NCBI GenBank assembly: GCA_025464125.1
Contig: JAODLU010000009.1
Location: 1 to 15,129 of the forward strand
Direction: 5' to 3'
DNA: 15,129 nucleotides
DNA from: Microbacteriaceae bacterium
GTDB taxonomy: Bacteria; Actinomycetota; Actinomycetes; Actinomycetales; Microbacteriaceae
Shown in pieces: positions 1-7,045 of the stretch (positions are counted from its first letter, which is position 1; each line of letters opens with the position of its first letter). A program made the position numbers and the translations under genes. Below the pieces are notes generated by a model, which was given only the letters and a program-made list of their open reading frames with translations, searched no databases and had not been told where the DNA came from.

Positions 1-11
1 GCCATCACTGG

Positions 12-533
12 TTAAGTCGCGTCAGTCCTGCGAAGCGCAGCATCACCGTCGAGCGAAGTTCTTCCCGAGGTGACGGCCGCACGCCTGGCAAGCAACGGCA
101 ACAGGATGTGCCTGCTGAGCGGTGCGAGTTGAATATCGCCAGGCCGCGAAGGATCGACCCAGACAAGCTCCTCGATCTCGCTGGCGACGGCGACCGGATC
201 GGTGACAACAGGGGCGTCGAAGATCTCGGCGTCTACCACGGTGTCTGCCTCATTCGCGGCGTCTGCGCGGAACCTGCCGACCGGCAGAAGGTCTTCGACT
301 GCGACCAGGAGCCCGAGTTCCTCCTGCAGTTCCCGGGACAGCGCCGCCGCGGCCGTCTCACCAGGCTCCGGCTTGCCACCCGGCTGCATGAACCGGGTGG
401 TGCCGGCCTTGCGAACCAGTAAGGCCCTGCCCTCGCGGTTAACCAGCAGGGCGGCGACGATGTGTAGCACCGTCGGCGCAGACGCAGGTGCTGGTGTGAG
501 CCCTGGCGCTGGTGCTGGTGCTGGCACGGTCAC
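12..533 (-). CDS. Nudix hydrolase
   Basis: A 173-residue Nudix-fold pyrophosphohydrolase; the family cleaves nucleoside diphosphates linked to another group. The Nudix box GX5EX7REUXEEXGU is complete: G53, E59, R67-E68, E71-E72, G74. The core starts near residue 21 (TVLHIVAALLVNREGRALLV). Residues 4-20 are a Pro/Ala low-complexity lead encoded by a CTGGTG-like hexamer repeat. The GTG start at 531-533 is favoured because it forms a GTGA overlap with the stop of the upstream exonuclease gene, which suggests translational coupling; the Shine-Dalgarno sequence is weak. A start nearer residue 21 is possible but would lose the overlap. The substrate cannot be read from sequence; pairing with an exonuclease hints at nucleotide housekeeping (inference). 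Family call is firm. Confidence 0.9.
   Translation of the reverse strand: MTVPAPAPAPGLTPAPASAPTVLHIVAALLVNREGRALLVRKAGTTRFMQPGGKPEPGETAAAALSRELQEELGLLVAVEDLLPVGRFRADAANEADTVVDAEIFDAPVVTDPVAVASEIEELVWVDPSRPGDIQLAPLSRHILLPLLARRAAVTSGRTSLDGDAALRRTDAT
503..526. repeat. CTGGYG hexamer microsatellite in Nudix N-terminus
   Basis: Four consecutive hexamers of the form CTGGCG/CTGGTG/CTGGTG/CTGGCA, with one further CTGGTG copy at 491-496. On the minus strand they encode the Pro-Ala run near the start of the Nudix protein. Six-base units would change length in frame by two residues per slip. Confidence 0.7.
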
Positions 534-1549
534 GAGCGTTCCGGCCAGCTGCCGTCTGCGCTAAAGTGCTGATCGCGTTCCCGGCGCATGTAGTCCTGGA
601 AGCTTTCAGCCTGGTCGGCACACCATGTGACCTGCTGCTCGTGCAGCGCCAGCACGTCTTCGCCGAGCTCGATCGGATAACGGCGGGCGATGGCCTGGGC
701 TACCCGGCCAGCTGCCACCGCGTCGGCGCCGGCGTCATGCGCGTCCTCGAGTGAAACCCCGTACACGATCGCGGCAGCTTCGAGCGTGCGCTTACCTTTG
801 CGATAGCGATCGAGTGCCTTGTCGATGACCAGTGGATCGATGATGGGCAGCGGGGAGCCAAGGGGCTGGAGGCCGTACCGGGCAGCCTCGTGGGCCAACA
901 GGCTGAGATCGTATGGAGCGTTGAAAATCGTGACGGGGATGCCCCGCCCGAGGATGCCCCGCAAAGCGTCGAGGATCTCAGACACGACTTCGATCGCCGG
1001 GCGACCTTCGGCGCGCGCCCGTTCGGTCGAGATGCCGTGCACTGCGCTCGCGCCCTCGGGAATCTCGACACCAGGGTCTGCGAGCCATTCATGCACTTCG
1101 ACACTGTGGCCCATGGCGTCGATGACTCCGACATGCGCTGAGACTATGCGGCTCGTCGTCACGTCGATTCCAGTGGTCTCGAGGTCGAAAACGCCGAGAA
1201 GGTGCGACCAGGCCGGAGGCTGGATGATCTCGACCACGAGATCGAGGGTGTCTATAACGACCGTGTCAACGGCGGCTGCAACCACAGTGACAGTGTCGAT
1301 GAGAACAGAGTCAGCGGTGGTCGCAACTACAGAACCAATGTGCTGTTCGGGGGCAAACAGTTCATCGAGCCCATCCAGCGGAACCTCCAGGCTGGTGACC
1401 GCCACTGAGCGCACACGAACCCGCCTGCGTACTGGGTGGACCCAGACTTCGCGCACCTCGGCGAGTGGCACGTCGATCAGCGGCACCTCACGGAATACGG
1501 CCTGGCGTGGTTCGGAAAGACCCTCGTCCGTCACGTCGCTGCTGTCCAC
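530..1549 (-). CDS. DEDDh 3'-5' exonuclease (DnaQ/epsilon-like) with N-terminal extension
   Basis: The C-terminal two thirds (about residues 116-290) is a DnaQ-type exonuclease domain, which removes nucleotides from DNA or RNA 3' ends using two metals. The DEDDh residues are all visible: D122 and E124 in FDLETTG, D214 in NAPYD, H271 and D276 in HDAGAD, plus HGIS at 171-174. It is a stand-alone exonuclease, not fused to a polymerase. Residues 1-112 match no domain I recognise. They are Val/Asp/Thr-rich and contain a duplicated 12-residue unit. The GTG start at 1547-1549 lies 9 bp after the treS stop, with GTGAGG only 2 nt upstream, so coupling to treS is plausible. A later in-frame GTG near 1239 would give a normal-length enzyme but has no clear ribosome site. 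Domain call is firm; the start is uncertain. Confidence 0.87.
   Translation of the reverse strand: MDSSDVTDEGLSEPRQAVFREVPLIDVPLAEVREVWVHPVRRRVRVRSVAVTSLEVPLDGLDELFAPEQHIGSVVATTADSVLIDTVTVVAAAVDTVVIDTLDLVVEIIQPPAWSHLLGVFDLETTGIDVTTSRIVSAHVGVIDAMGHSVEVHEWLADPGVEIPEGASAVHGISTERARAEGRPAIEVVSEILDALRGILGRGIPVTIFNAPYDLSLLAHEAARYGLQPLGSPLPIIDPLVIDKALDRYRKGKRTLEAAAIVYGVSLEDAHDAGADAVAAGRVAQAIARRYPIELGEDVLALHEQQVTWCADQAESFQDYMRRERDQHFSADGSWPERS
1229..1315 (-). repeat. Imperfect 12-residue tandem duplication in exonuclease N-terminal extension
   Basis: Residues 79-90 (ADSVLIDTVTVV) and 94-105 (VDTVVIDTLDLV) align without gaps and share the pattern xD(S/T)V(L/V)IDT. Three alanine/valine-type residues separate them. 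The DNA copies are diverged, so this is an old duplication or convergent low complexity. It lies wholly within the unexplained extension. Confidence 0.6.
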
Positions 1550-1558
1550 GACCTCACT

Positions 1559-3283
1559 CTATGGGTGCCCACCGGCAAAGCCGGGAGTACCCACGTGCAG
1601 CCAGTAGAAACTCTGGGTGCCGAGGGTGAGGGTGATGCTGCCGTCCTCGTTGAACGCGGGAAACTGCCCGCCACCGAACAGGTCGAAAAGCTGCGAGCCA
1701 GCGAACTGCTCAGCCTTGATCGTGACTGCAACAGGGTTGTGCGAGAAGCTGAAGACGCAGAGGATGTCTTCCGCCGAGTCGCCGAACTGCGTTCCGGACC
1801 CGGCGTATGAACGCACGAACGCGAGCACGGACTCGTGGTCGGTTTCGAGCACGGTGAGGGTGCCGAGCCCGAAGCCGGGATGCGCTTTCCGCACGTGGAT
1901 CACGTTGCGAACCCAGTGCAGGAGGGAGCGGGACTGCGCGAGCTGCGACTCCACGTTGATCAGGTTGTAGTTGTAGACCAGGGACTGCACGACCGGAAGG
2001 TAGAGCTTGCCGGGGTCGGCCGAAGAGAACCCGGCGTTGCGGTCAGGCGTCCACTGCATCGGTGTTCGGGACGAGTCGCGGTCAGGCAACCAGATATTGT
2101 CGCCCATTCCGATCTCGTCGCCGTAGTAGAGAAAGGGGCTACCCGGCAAGCTGAAAAGCAGCGCGTGCGCGAGCTCCAGTTCCGCGCGGGAATTGTCGAG
2201 CAGGGGAGCGAGCCTGCGCCTGATGCCGATGTTCGACCGCATCCTCGGGTCGTAGGCATACCAGCCGTACATGGCCTGGCGATATTCCTCAGAGACCATC
2301 TCGAGGGTCAGTTCATCGTGATTCCTGAGGAAAACACCCCATCCAGCGCCATCCGGAATATCAGTCGTCTCAGAAAGGATGCGCACCAGTTCTCCGGCGT
2401 TCTGTGACCGCAGCGAGTAGAAGATACGAGGCATCACCGGGAAGTCGAATGCCATGTGGCACTCGGGCTCCTCCTCTGTACCGAAGAAGGCTGCGACCTC
2501 GCGAGGCCACTGGTTAGCCTCGGCGATCATGATGCGGCCGGGGTACTCGTCGTCGAACATCTGGCGAACGCGCTTGATGTAGTCGTGCGTGCGTGGCTCG
2601 CCCTCGCCGTTGCCATCCTCGGACTCGAACAGGTACGGGATGGCGTCGAGCCGGATGCCGTCAACTCCCAGGTCGAGCCAGAAGCGCATGATGTCGAGCA
2701 CGCCGTCCTGCACGGCCGGGTTCTCGAAGTTGAGGTCTGGCTGGTGGGAGAAGAAACGGTGGAAGAAGAACTGGCGACGGATGGGGTCGAATGTCCAGTT
2801 GGACTCCTCGGTGTCGACGAAGATCACCCGGATGTTCGGATACTTCTCGTCCGAGTCGCTCCAGACGTAGTAGTCGCCGTATGGGCCCTCCGGGTCCTGG
2901 CGGGCCTGCTGGAACCACTCGTGCTGGTCGGAGGTGTGGTTGAGGGGAAAATCCATCACGATTCGCATATTGCGTTCGTGGGCTTTGGTAACGAGATCGC
3001 GGAACTCGTCGAGCGTGCCGAACTCGGGCAGGATGCTGCGGAAATCCGAGACGTCATAGCCACCATCACGCAGGGGCGACTGGTAGATCGGGGGTAGCCA
3101 CAATGCGTCAACGCCAAGCCACTGGAGATAATCGAGCTTCGACAACAAGCCCTGCAGGTCGCCGGAACCATCACCGTTGCTGTCCACGTATGAACGAACC
3201 ATGACCTCGTAAAACACTGACCGCCGATACCAGCGGGGGTCGAGAGTGAGGCCTGGCAACTGGATCGGGGCGGTAAAGCTCAC
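1559..3283 (-). CDS. treS: Trehalose synthase (maltose alpha-D-glucosyltransferase)
   Basis: A GH13 enzyme of 574 residues that interconverts maltose and trehalose in the cytoplasm. The usual TreS length is about 570-600. The opening WYRRSVFYEVMVRSYVDSNG and the QSPLRDGGYDVSDF stretch are typical of TreS. The four GH13 regions are present: DFPLNH (111-116), GIRLDA with nucleophile D213, IAEANQ with acid/base E255, and RNHD with transition-state stabiliser D323. A beta-sandwich tail follows from about residue 480. The GTG start at 3281-3283 has AGGAG 5 nt upstream; the open frame runs on to 3643, but that stretch would cross the divergent hydrolase. There is no C-terminal maltokinase domain and no pep2 or glgE in the window, so whether it feeds trehalose synthesis or the GlgE pathway cannot be told. 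First gene of the unit with the exonuclease and Nudix genes. Confidence 0.96.
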   Translation of the reverse strand: MSFTAPIQLPGLTLDPRWYRRSVFYEVMVRSYVDSNGDGSGDLQGLLSKLDYLQWLGVDALWLPPIYQSPLRDGGYDVSDFRSILPEFGTLDEFRDLVTKAHERNMRIVMDFPLNHTSDQHEWFQQARQDPEGPYGDYYVWSDSDEKYPNIRVIFVDTEESNWTFDPIRRQFFFHRFFSHQPDLNFENPAVQDGVLDIMRFWLDLGVDGIRLDAIPYLFESEDGNGEGEPRTHDYIKRVRQMFDDEYPGRIMIAEANQWPREVAAFFGTEEEPECHMAFDFPVMPRIFYSLRSQNAGELVRILSETTDIPDGAGWGVFLRNHDELTLEMVSEEYRQAMYGWYAYDPRMRSNIGIRRRLAPLLDNSRAELELAHALLFSLPGSPFLYYGDEIGMGDNIWLPDRDSSRTPMQWTPDRNAGFSSADPGKLYLPVVQSLVYNYNLINVESQLAQSRSLLHWVRNVIHVRKAHPGFGLGTLTVLETDHESVLAFVRSYAGSGTQFGDSAEDILCVFSFSHNPVAVTIKAEQFAGSQLFDLFGGGQFPAFNEDGSITLTLGTQSFYWLHVGTPGFAGGHP

Positions 3284-3288
3284 GTGGG

Positions 3289-3293
3289 CTCCT
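3289..3293 (-). promoter_or_regulatory. Ribosome binding site deciding the treS start
   Basis: AGGAG on the minus strand, 5 nt before the GTG at 3283. It fixes the start 120 codons inside the longer open frame and gives a family-normal protein. Confidence 0.8.
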
Positions 3294-3329
3294 GGGGGGC
3301 GTTGGTCTCCGGTGGACGCGGTGAATATG

Positions 3330-3335
3330 ACTCTA
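3330..3335 (-). promoter_or_regulatory. Possible -10 box for the treS operon
   Basis: TAGAGT on the minus strand fits the actinobacterial TANNNT -10 and would give a leader of roughly 40 nt before the treS GTG. No recognisable -35 is present, so support is weak. It sits in the 102-bp divergent region shared with the hydrolase gene. Confidence 0.35.
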
Positions 3336-3372
3336 CGCGCGCTGCGGAAACGAGCGGGACACATCCGATCCG

Positions 3373-3385
3373 TAGACTGGCTGCG
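3373..3385 (+). promoter_or_regulatory. -10 box TAGACT for a leaderless hydrolase transcript
   Basis: TAGACT (3373-3378) ends 7 nt before the ATG at 3386. There is no Shine-Dalgarno sequence. This is the spacing expected when transcription starts at the A of the start codon, common in actinobacteria. No clear -35 is seen. Confidence 0.65.
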
Positions 3386-4291
3386 ATGTCTGAGCCCTCG
3401 CCCTTCGCCACTCTCCTCGACCACATTCCCGTCGAGAAACACGAAATCACCGTGCTCGGCAGTCGAACGAGCTATTGGGTCTATGGCCCAGCCGACGCGC
3501 CAACCACCATCGTGATCGCCCACGGCTACCGGGGTGAGCACCACGGGCTCGAGCCGGTGATCGCACAGCTGCCGGGCATCCGCTGGATCGGTCCTGACAT
3601 GCCGGGCTTCGGCGAGTCCACCCCGATGACGGAGGCACCCCACAGCATCACGGGCTACGCGAGCTGGCTGACCGCCTTCACCGCAGAACTCGGGTTGTCT
3701 GAATCATCGATCATGCTCGGCCACTCGTTCGGCTCCATCATCTCGTCGCAGGCGATCGCGTCCGGCGCCCGCCCGAAGGCGCTGGTGCTGATCAACCCGA
3801 TCGCGATTTCGGGGCTCGAAGGTCCTAACAAGACGGCCACAAAGCTGACCGTCTGGTTCTACCGGACCGCGGGAAGGCTGCCAGCGCCGGTCGGCAACTG
3901 GATGCTAAAGCACTGGCTCGTCACGCATTTCGTGAACGTCAACCTGGTGAAGACTCACGACCAGGCTCTTCGCCGCTGGATCTACGCCGAACACCACATG
4001 TACTTCAACCGCTTTGCAAGCCGCGACGTGGTGGTAGAGGCCTTCGAAGCATCGGTCAGCGCCAATGTCTCGGATTTCGCAGCGCAACTAACCCTGCCCA
4101 CCCTCTTCGTAGCTGCAGAGCTCGACGACATCACCCCCATCCAGGCTGTCATCGACCTTGCGGAATCGATGCCGGCCACCGAAATTGTGGTGTTGAAAGA
4201 CGTAGGGCACCTGGTGCATTACGAGGTTCCCGCGCTTGCCGCTGAGGCGATCAGCCGCTTCGTAGAGAAACTCGAGTCACCGGCCACGTGA
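3386..4291 (+). CDS. Alpha/beta-fold hydrolase
   Basis: A 301-residue cytoplasmic alpha/beta-hydrolase with no signal peptide. The oxyanion loop HGYRG lies at 46-50, the nucleophile elbow GHSFGS at 112-117 (S114), the acidic residue is D247 or D248 in AELDDIT, and the catalytic histidine is H275 in VGHLVH. A variable cap occupies about residues 140-230. The start ATG follows a TAGACT -10 box by 7 nt, indicating a leaderless mRNA. Its TGA stop overlaps the GTG of the following glycosyltransferase (GTGA), so the two are probably co-translated. The substrate is unknown: esterase, lipase, epoxide hydrolase and C-C hydrolase all fit. The GT partner makes an acylated or glycosylated metabolite conceivable (inference only). 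Confidence 0.9.
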   Translation: MSEPSPFATLLDHIPVEKHEITVLGSRTSYWVYGPADAPTTIVIAHGYRGEHHGLEPVIAQLPGIRWIGPDMPGFGESTPMTEAPHSITGYASWLTAFTAELGLSESSIMLGHSFGSIISSQAIASGARPKALVLINPIAISGLEGPNKTATKLTVWFYRTAGRLPAPVGNWMLKHWLVTHFVNVNLVKTHDQALRRWIYAEHHMYFNRFASRDVVVEAFEASVSANVSDFAAQLTLPTLFVAAELDDITPIQAVIDLAESMPATEIVVLKDVGHLVHYEVPALAAEAISRFVEKLESPAT

Positions 4292-5358
4292 AGGTAGTTT
4301 TCGACTGCCGGTACATCCGTCTTGAACGCCACGATGGCATCAGTCGATACACGGCAGGTCTCGTGGAAGCCTTCTCCAAACTGCACCCGGTGACCATGCT
4401 GATCAGCGATGAACGCCAGCTGGCGATGTTGCCCGACCTTCCCTGGATCAAGGGCCGCCCTGGCGACAGCCTGCTCGAGCCGTGGCTGCCGATGCTCACC
4501 CTGAATCGCGCGAAACCCGACTTCGTCTTCAGTCCGCTTCAGACGATGGGCTCAACAGGCAAGCGTGGCTACGCGATGGCCCTCACGTTCTGGGACTTCG
4601 TCTACTACCGCATGCGCACTCCACCACGGGAGTTCAGCTGGCTCATCCGGGCCATCTGGTACCTGTTCCACCTGAGCTACTGGCCCCAGCGATGGACACT
4701 CAACAGGGCGGATGTCGTCAACGCGGGCTCTGAGACCACCGCGGCCGAAATGCGCAGGGTGCATCTCACCCGACGCCCGCTCGAAGTGATCAGGCCCGGA
4801 ATCACAGACAGCGGACTGCCCGCGCGCGACTATCCTGCGGGCAAATCGCTGCTGTACATGGGCACGTTCATTCCGAACAAAAACGTGGAAACGTTGGCGA
4901 AGGCGATGCACCTTCTGCCCGGCTACACCCTCACCTTGCTGAGTCGGGTGACAGATTCGGCTCGCGAACGTCTCTCATTGCTGGCACCGGACGGCTCACT
5001 CGTTTTCGTCAACGGCGTCTCTGACGAGCGCTACAGGCAACTTCTGTCGGAGGCGACAGCCATGGTCTCGGCCTGTCGCGATGAGGGGTTCGGCATTCCG
5101 CTCATCGAGGGGCTGAACTCCGGCACGCCACTGGTCGTCAGCGACATCCCCGTCTATCGGGAGGTCGGGGGAGACGCCGCGGTCTACTTTGACCAGGAAG
5201 ATCCTGCGGCCTTCGCTGCAGCAGTGCTCGGCATGGACTCCGAGCCTGTGTGGCTGCAGCTCAGCGTACGAGCGCGCGCGCAGGCAGCCAGGTTCGGCTG
5301 GGATGTGTCCGCAAAGCGCCTGCTGGAGCTCGCGAAGCGATTCGCGCCCTCGCGCTAG
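4288..5358 (+). CDS. GT4-type glycosyltransferase (GT-B fold)
   Basis: A 356-residue glycosyltransferase that would move a sugar from a nucleotide-sugar donor to an unknown acceptor. The N-terminal half has the glycine loop DGISRYTAGL (16-25). The C-terminal donor-binding half begins near LLYMGTFIPNKN (188-199) and carries the E-x7-E signature, E266 and E274 in DEGFGIPLIEG, followed by SGTPLVVSDIPVYREV. There are no transmembrane segments; aromatic-rich helices at 100-135 may contact membrane or acceptor. The GTG start is set by the GTGA overlap with the hydrolase gene. Its TAG stop lies inside a CTAG shared with the convergent phosphatase. Mannosyl transfer is typical of relatives, but donor and acceptor cannot be read here. 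Confidence 0.9.
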   Translation: MKVVFDCRYIRLERHDGISRYTAGLVEAFSKLHPVTMLISDERQLAMLPDLPWIKGRPGDSLLEPWLPMLTLNRAKPDFVFSPLQTMGSTGKRGYAMALTFWDFVYYRMRTPPREFSWLIRAIWYLFHLSYWPQRWTLNRADVVNAGSETTAAEMRRVHLTRRPLEVIRPGITDSGLPARDYPAGKSLLYMGTFIPNKNVETLAKAMHLLPGYTLTLLSRVTDSARERLSLLAPDGSLVFVNGVSDERYRQLLSEATAMVSACRDEGFGIPLIEGLNSGTPLVVSDIPVYREVGGDAAVYFDQEDPAAFAAAVLGMDSEPVWLQLSVRARAQAARFGWDVSAKRLLELAKRFAPSR

Positions 5359-5993
5359 CTGGTGTGCTCGCGCGCCTCAACGGCGTTCTGGTCATCGAGG
5401 TCATCTCCCGCGGCATCCTCGCGCTCGTCGATCGGATCATCGAACGCCACAAGTTCGAGCTGGCCGTCAGACAATCGGAAACTGTGCACCGACCCGTTGG
5501 TGATCTGCAAGCCCCTGTGCGAACGATCGCCGGGTGCAACCCGATTGAGCAGCGAGCGGATCACGCCGCCATGGGTGGCGACGATGATGTTCTCGCCGGG
5601 GTGCTGCTGCGCGAGGGCGACGAGGGAACTGACCACCCGCTCAGCCACCTCTTCACGGCTCTCCCTGCCCGGCACCTCGGTGTCACCCGGAAACAGGCGA
5701 GCAAGGCCTTCGTCGGTGAGCCCCTCGGCTTCGCCATAGTTGCGCTCGACGATGCCGGCTACCGGCTTTACAGTGTTGATGCCTAGCTCGCGCCCGATGA
5801 TCTCGGCAGTCTCCATCGCGCGGGAGAGCGGGCTCGAGACGATTCCGCTACATTGCCTGTTCGCCAGCAACCTGCCGGTAGCTGCAGCCTGGGCGCGACC
5901 GACGTCATTCAGCGGAATATCAGTGCTGCCCTGTATGCGGTGCTCGCGATTCCAGTTGGTCTCGCCATGGCGGACGAGGTAGAGCTGGGTCAT
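5355..5993 (-). CDS. Histidine phosphatase family protein (phosphoglycerate mutase-like)
   Basis: A 212-residue branch-1 histidine phosphatase, which removes or transfers phosphate through a phosphohistidine. R8-H9-G10-E11 holds the catalytic histidine (H9). R58 in SSPLSR, E83-R84 in the VERNYGEAEG stretch and H141-G142 in ATHGG complete the site. The last 25 residues form an acidic tail (DDPIDEREDAAGDDLDD) outside the fold. The second of two in-frame ATGs (5991-5993) is chosen because AGAAGG sits 9 nt upstream; it abuts the first ATG at 6002. The sirtuin gene lies 54 bp upstream on the same strand, so they may be co-transcribed. Whether it is a phosphoglycerate mutase, a CobC/nucleotide phosphatase or a broad phosphatase is open; size and sequence favour a phosphatase. 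Confidence 0.9.
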   Translation of the reverse strand: MTQLYLVRHGETNWNREHRIQGSTDIPLNDVGRAQAAATGRLLANRQCSGIVSSPLSRAMETAEIIGRELGINTVKPVAGIVERNYGEAEGLTDEGLARLFPGDTEVPGRESREEVAERVVSSLVALAQQHPGENIIVATHGGVIRSLLNRVAPGDRSHRGLQITNGSVHSFRLSDGQLELVAFDDPIDEREDAAGDDLDDQNAVEAREHTS

Positions 5994-6047
5994 GGGCGGC
6001 ATCCTTCTGGGTCGCTCGGCGGTCAGGCACCGTCAGCGGTGATCACG

Positions 6048-6902
6048 TCAGCGCGCGAGACGCCCTGCGATCTCCGCAAGCGTTCCGGAGGTACCAGCAT
6101 CGATCTTAACGGTCGCGCGAGGGTCACCCTTGGTCACGCCGCGATTGATGATGATGATGGGGATCCTGCGCTTGGACGCCTGGTCGAGAAGTCGGATACC
6201 CGAGTTCACGACAAGCGACGATCCGGCGATTACCAGGGCTCCTGCCGATTTGACCAGCGCGCTCGCCTCGACGAACTTCTCGGTTGGAATGAATTCGCCG
6301 AAAAAGACGATGTCAGGCTTGAGGACTCCGGCGCAGACTGTGCAGTCAGGCGTGATGAAGTCGTCGATCTGGGTGAATTCGACATCTCCATCCGGCCCGA
6401 GCTCATAGGAATCCGGCTCATCGAGCCATGGGTTTGCCGCGGTCATCCTGTCGGCGATGTCACTGCGCGCGAATGTCTGGCCGCAACTGAGGCACCGCAC
6501 CCTGTCCATCGTGCCATGCAGGTCGACCACCCTGAGCGAACCAGCGCGAAGGTGAAGCCCGTCGACGTTCTGTGTGATCACCCCGTTCACGAAGCCGTCG
6601 GTTTCAAGCTGGGCCAGGGTGCGGTGACCTTCATTGGGAGATGCGCCGTCGAAACGTTTCCAGCCGAGATGGCTGCCTGCCCAGTAGCGCTTGCGATAGT
6701 CCGAGCTGGCGAGGAACTGTGAGAAAGTCATCGGATTGCGGGGAGGGGCCCCGTCGCCCCGGTAGTCCGGGATGCCGGAATCCGTGCTCACACCGGCCCC
6801 GGTGAGCACTGCGACACTCCGACCACGAAGCAGATCAGCTGCCTGGTCGAGCTGGTCAGATGTCGCGTTTGGCCAGTCGCGCACGGCGGGTCGTGCTGCC
6901 AT
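6048..6902 (-). CDS. Sir2-family NAD-dependent protein deacylase (class II-like)
   Basis: A 284-residue sirtuin that removes acyl groups from lysine while consuming NAD+. The NAD-binding motif GAGVSTDSGIPDYRG spans 35-49, TQNVDGLH 110-117, catalytic H129 is in LHGT, and the structural zinc site is C137, C140, C187, C190. GSSLVVNSG follows at 228-236. The YWAGSHLGWKRF stretch (73-84) resembles class II, SIRT4-like sirtuins rather than CobB. Some class II members act on lipoyl or other bulky acyl groups, so the preferred acyl is not certain. The ATG at 6900-6902 has AAGGAG 6 nt upstream. It is divergent from the RNA methyltransferase and upstream of the histidine phosphatase gene. Confidence 0.95.
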   Translation of the reverse strand: MAARPAVRDWPNATSDQLDQAADLLRGRSVAVLTGAGVSTDSGIPDYRGDGAPPRNPMTFSQFLASSDYRKRYWAGSHLGWKRFDGASPNEGHRTLAQLETDGFVNGVITQNVDGLHLRAGSLRVVDLHGTMDRVRCLSCGQTFARSDIADRMTAANPWLDEPDSYELGPDGDVEFTQIDDFITPDCTVCAGVLKPDIVFFGEFIPTEKFVEASALVKSAGALVIAGSSLVVNSGIRLLDQASKRRIPIIIINRGVTKGDPRATVKIDAGTSGTLAEIAGRLAR

Positions 6903-6935
6903 CGTGCGCTCCTTCCTCGCGGTGTGCCCCTGCCC

Positions 6936-6941
6936 AGCCTA
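6936..6941 (-). promoter_or_regulatory. Possible -10 box for the sirtuin gene
   Basis: TAGGCT on the minus strand, about 34 nt before the sirtuin ATG, fits TANNNT. No good -35 is visible. It lies in the 143-bp divergent region shared with the RNA methyltransferase gene. Confidence 0.3.
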
Positions 6942-7045
6942 AACACCGCAGTTTTCGGATATGTTTCCAACGGCTGGTAGACGGGGCTCGTGCTGGTTCG
7001 CGATTCCTGTGCTGGCGCAAGGCTACGAAGGGGAAAGGAACAGCA

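Noticed and set aside
819..1607. Plus-strand open frame of 262 codons over the exonuclease
   Set aside because: Ser/Arg/Thr-rich translation typical of a shadow frame, opposite the conserved DEDDh motifs.
2456..3097. Plus-strand open frame inside treS
   Set aside because: Antisense to the catalytic GH13 regions, and the Val/Glu-rich translation is a shadow.
3284..3385. Operator in the treS/hydrolase divergent region
   Set aside because: No inverted repeat or known operator could be found; only candidate -10 boxes are visible.
3284..3643. Upstream 120 codons of the open frame containing treS
   Set aside because: They overlap the divergent hydrolase, show no TreS similarity, and the AGGAG-GTG at 3283 gives a family-normal start.
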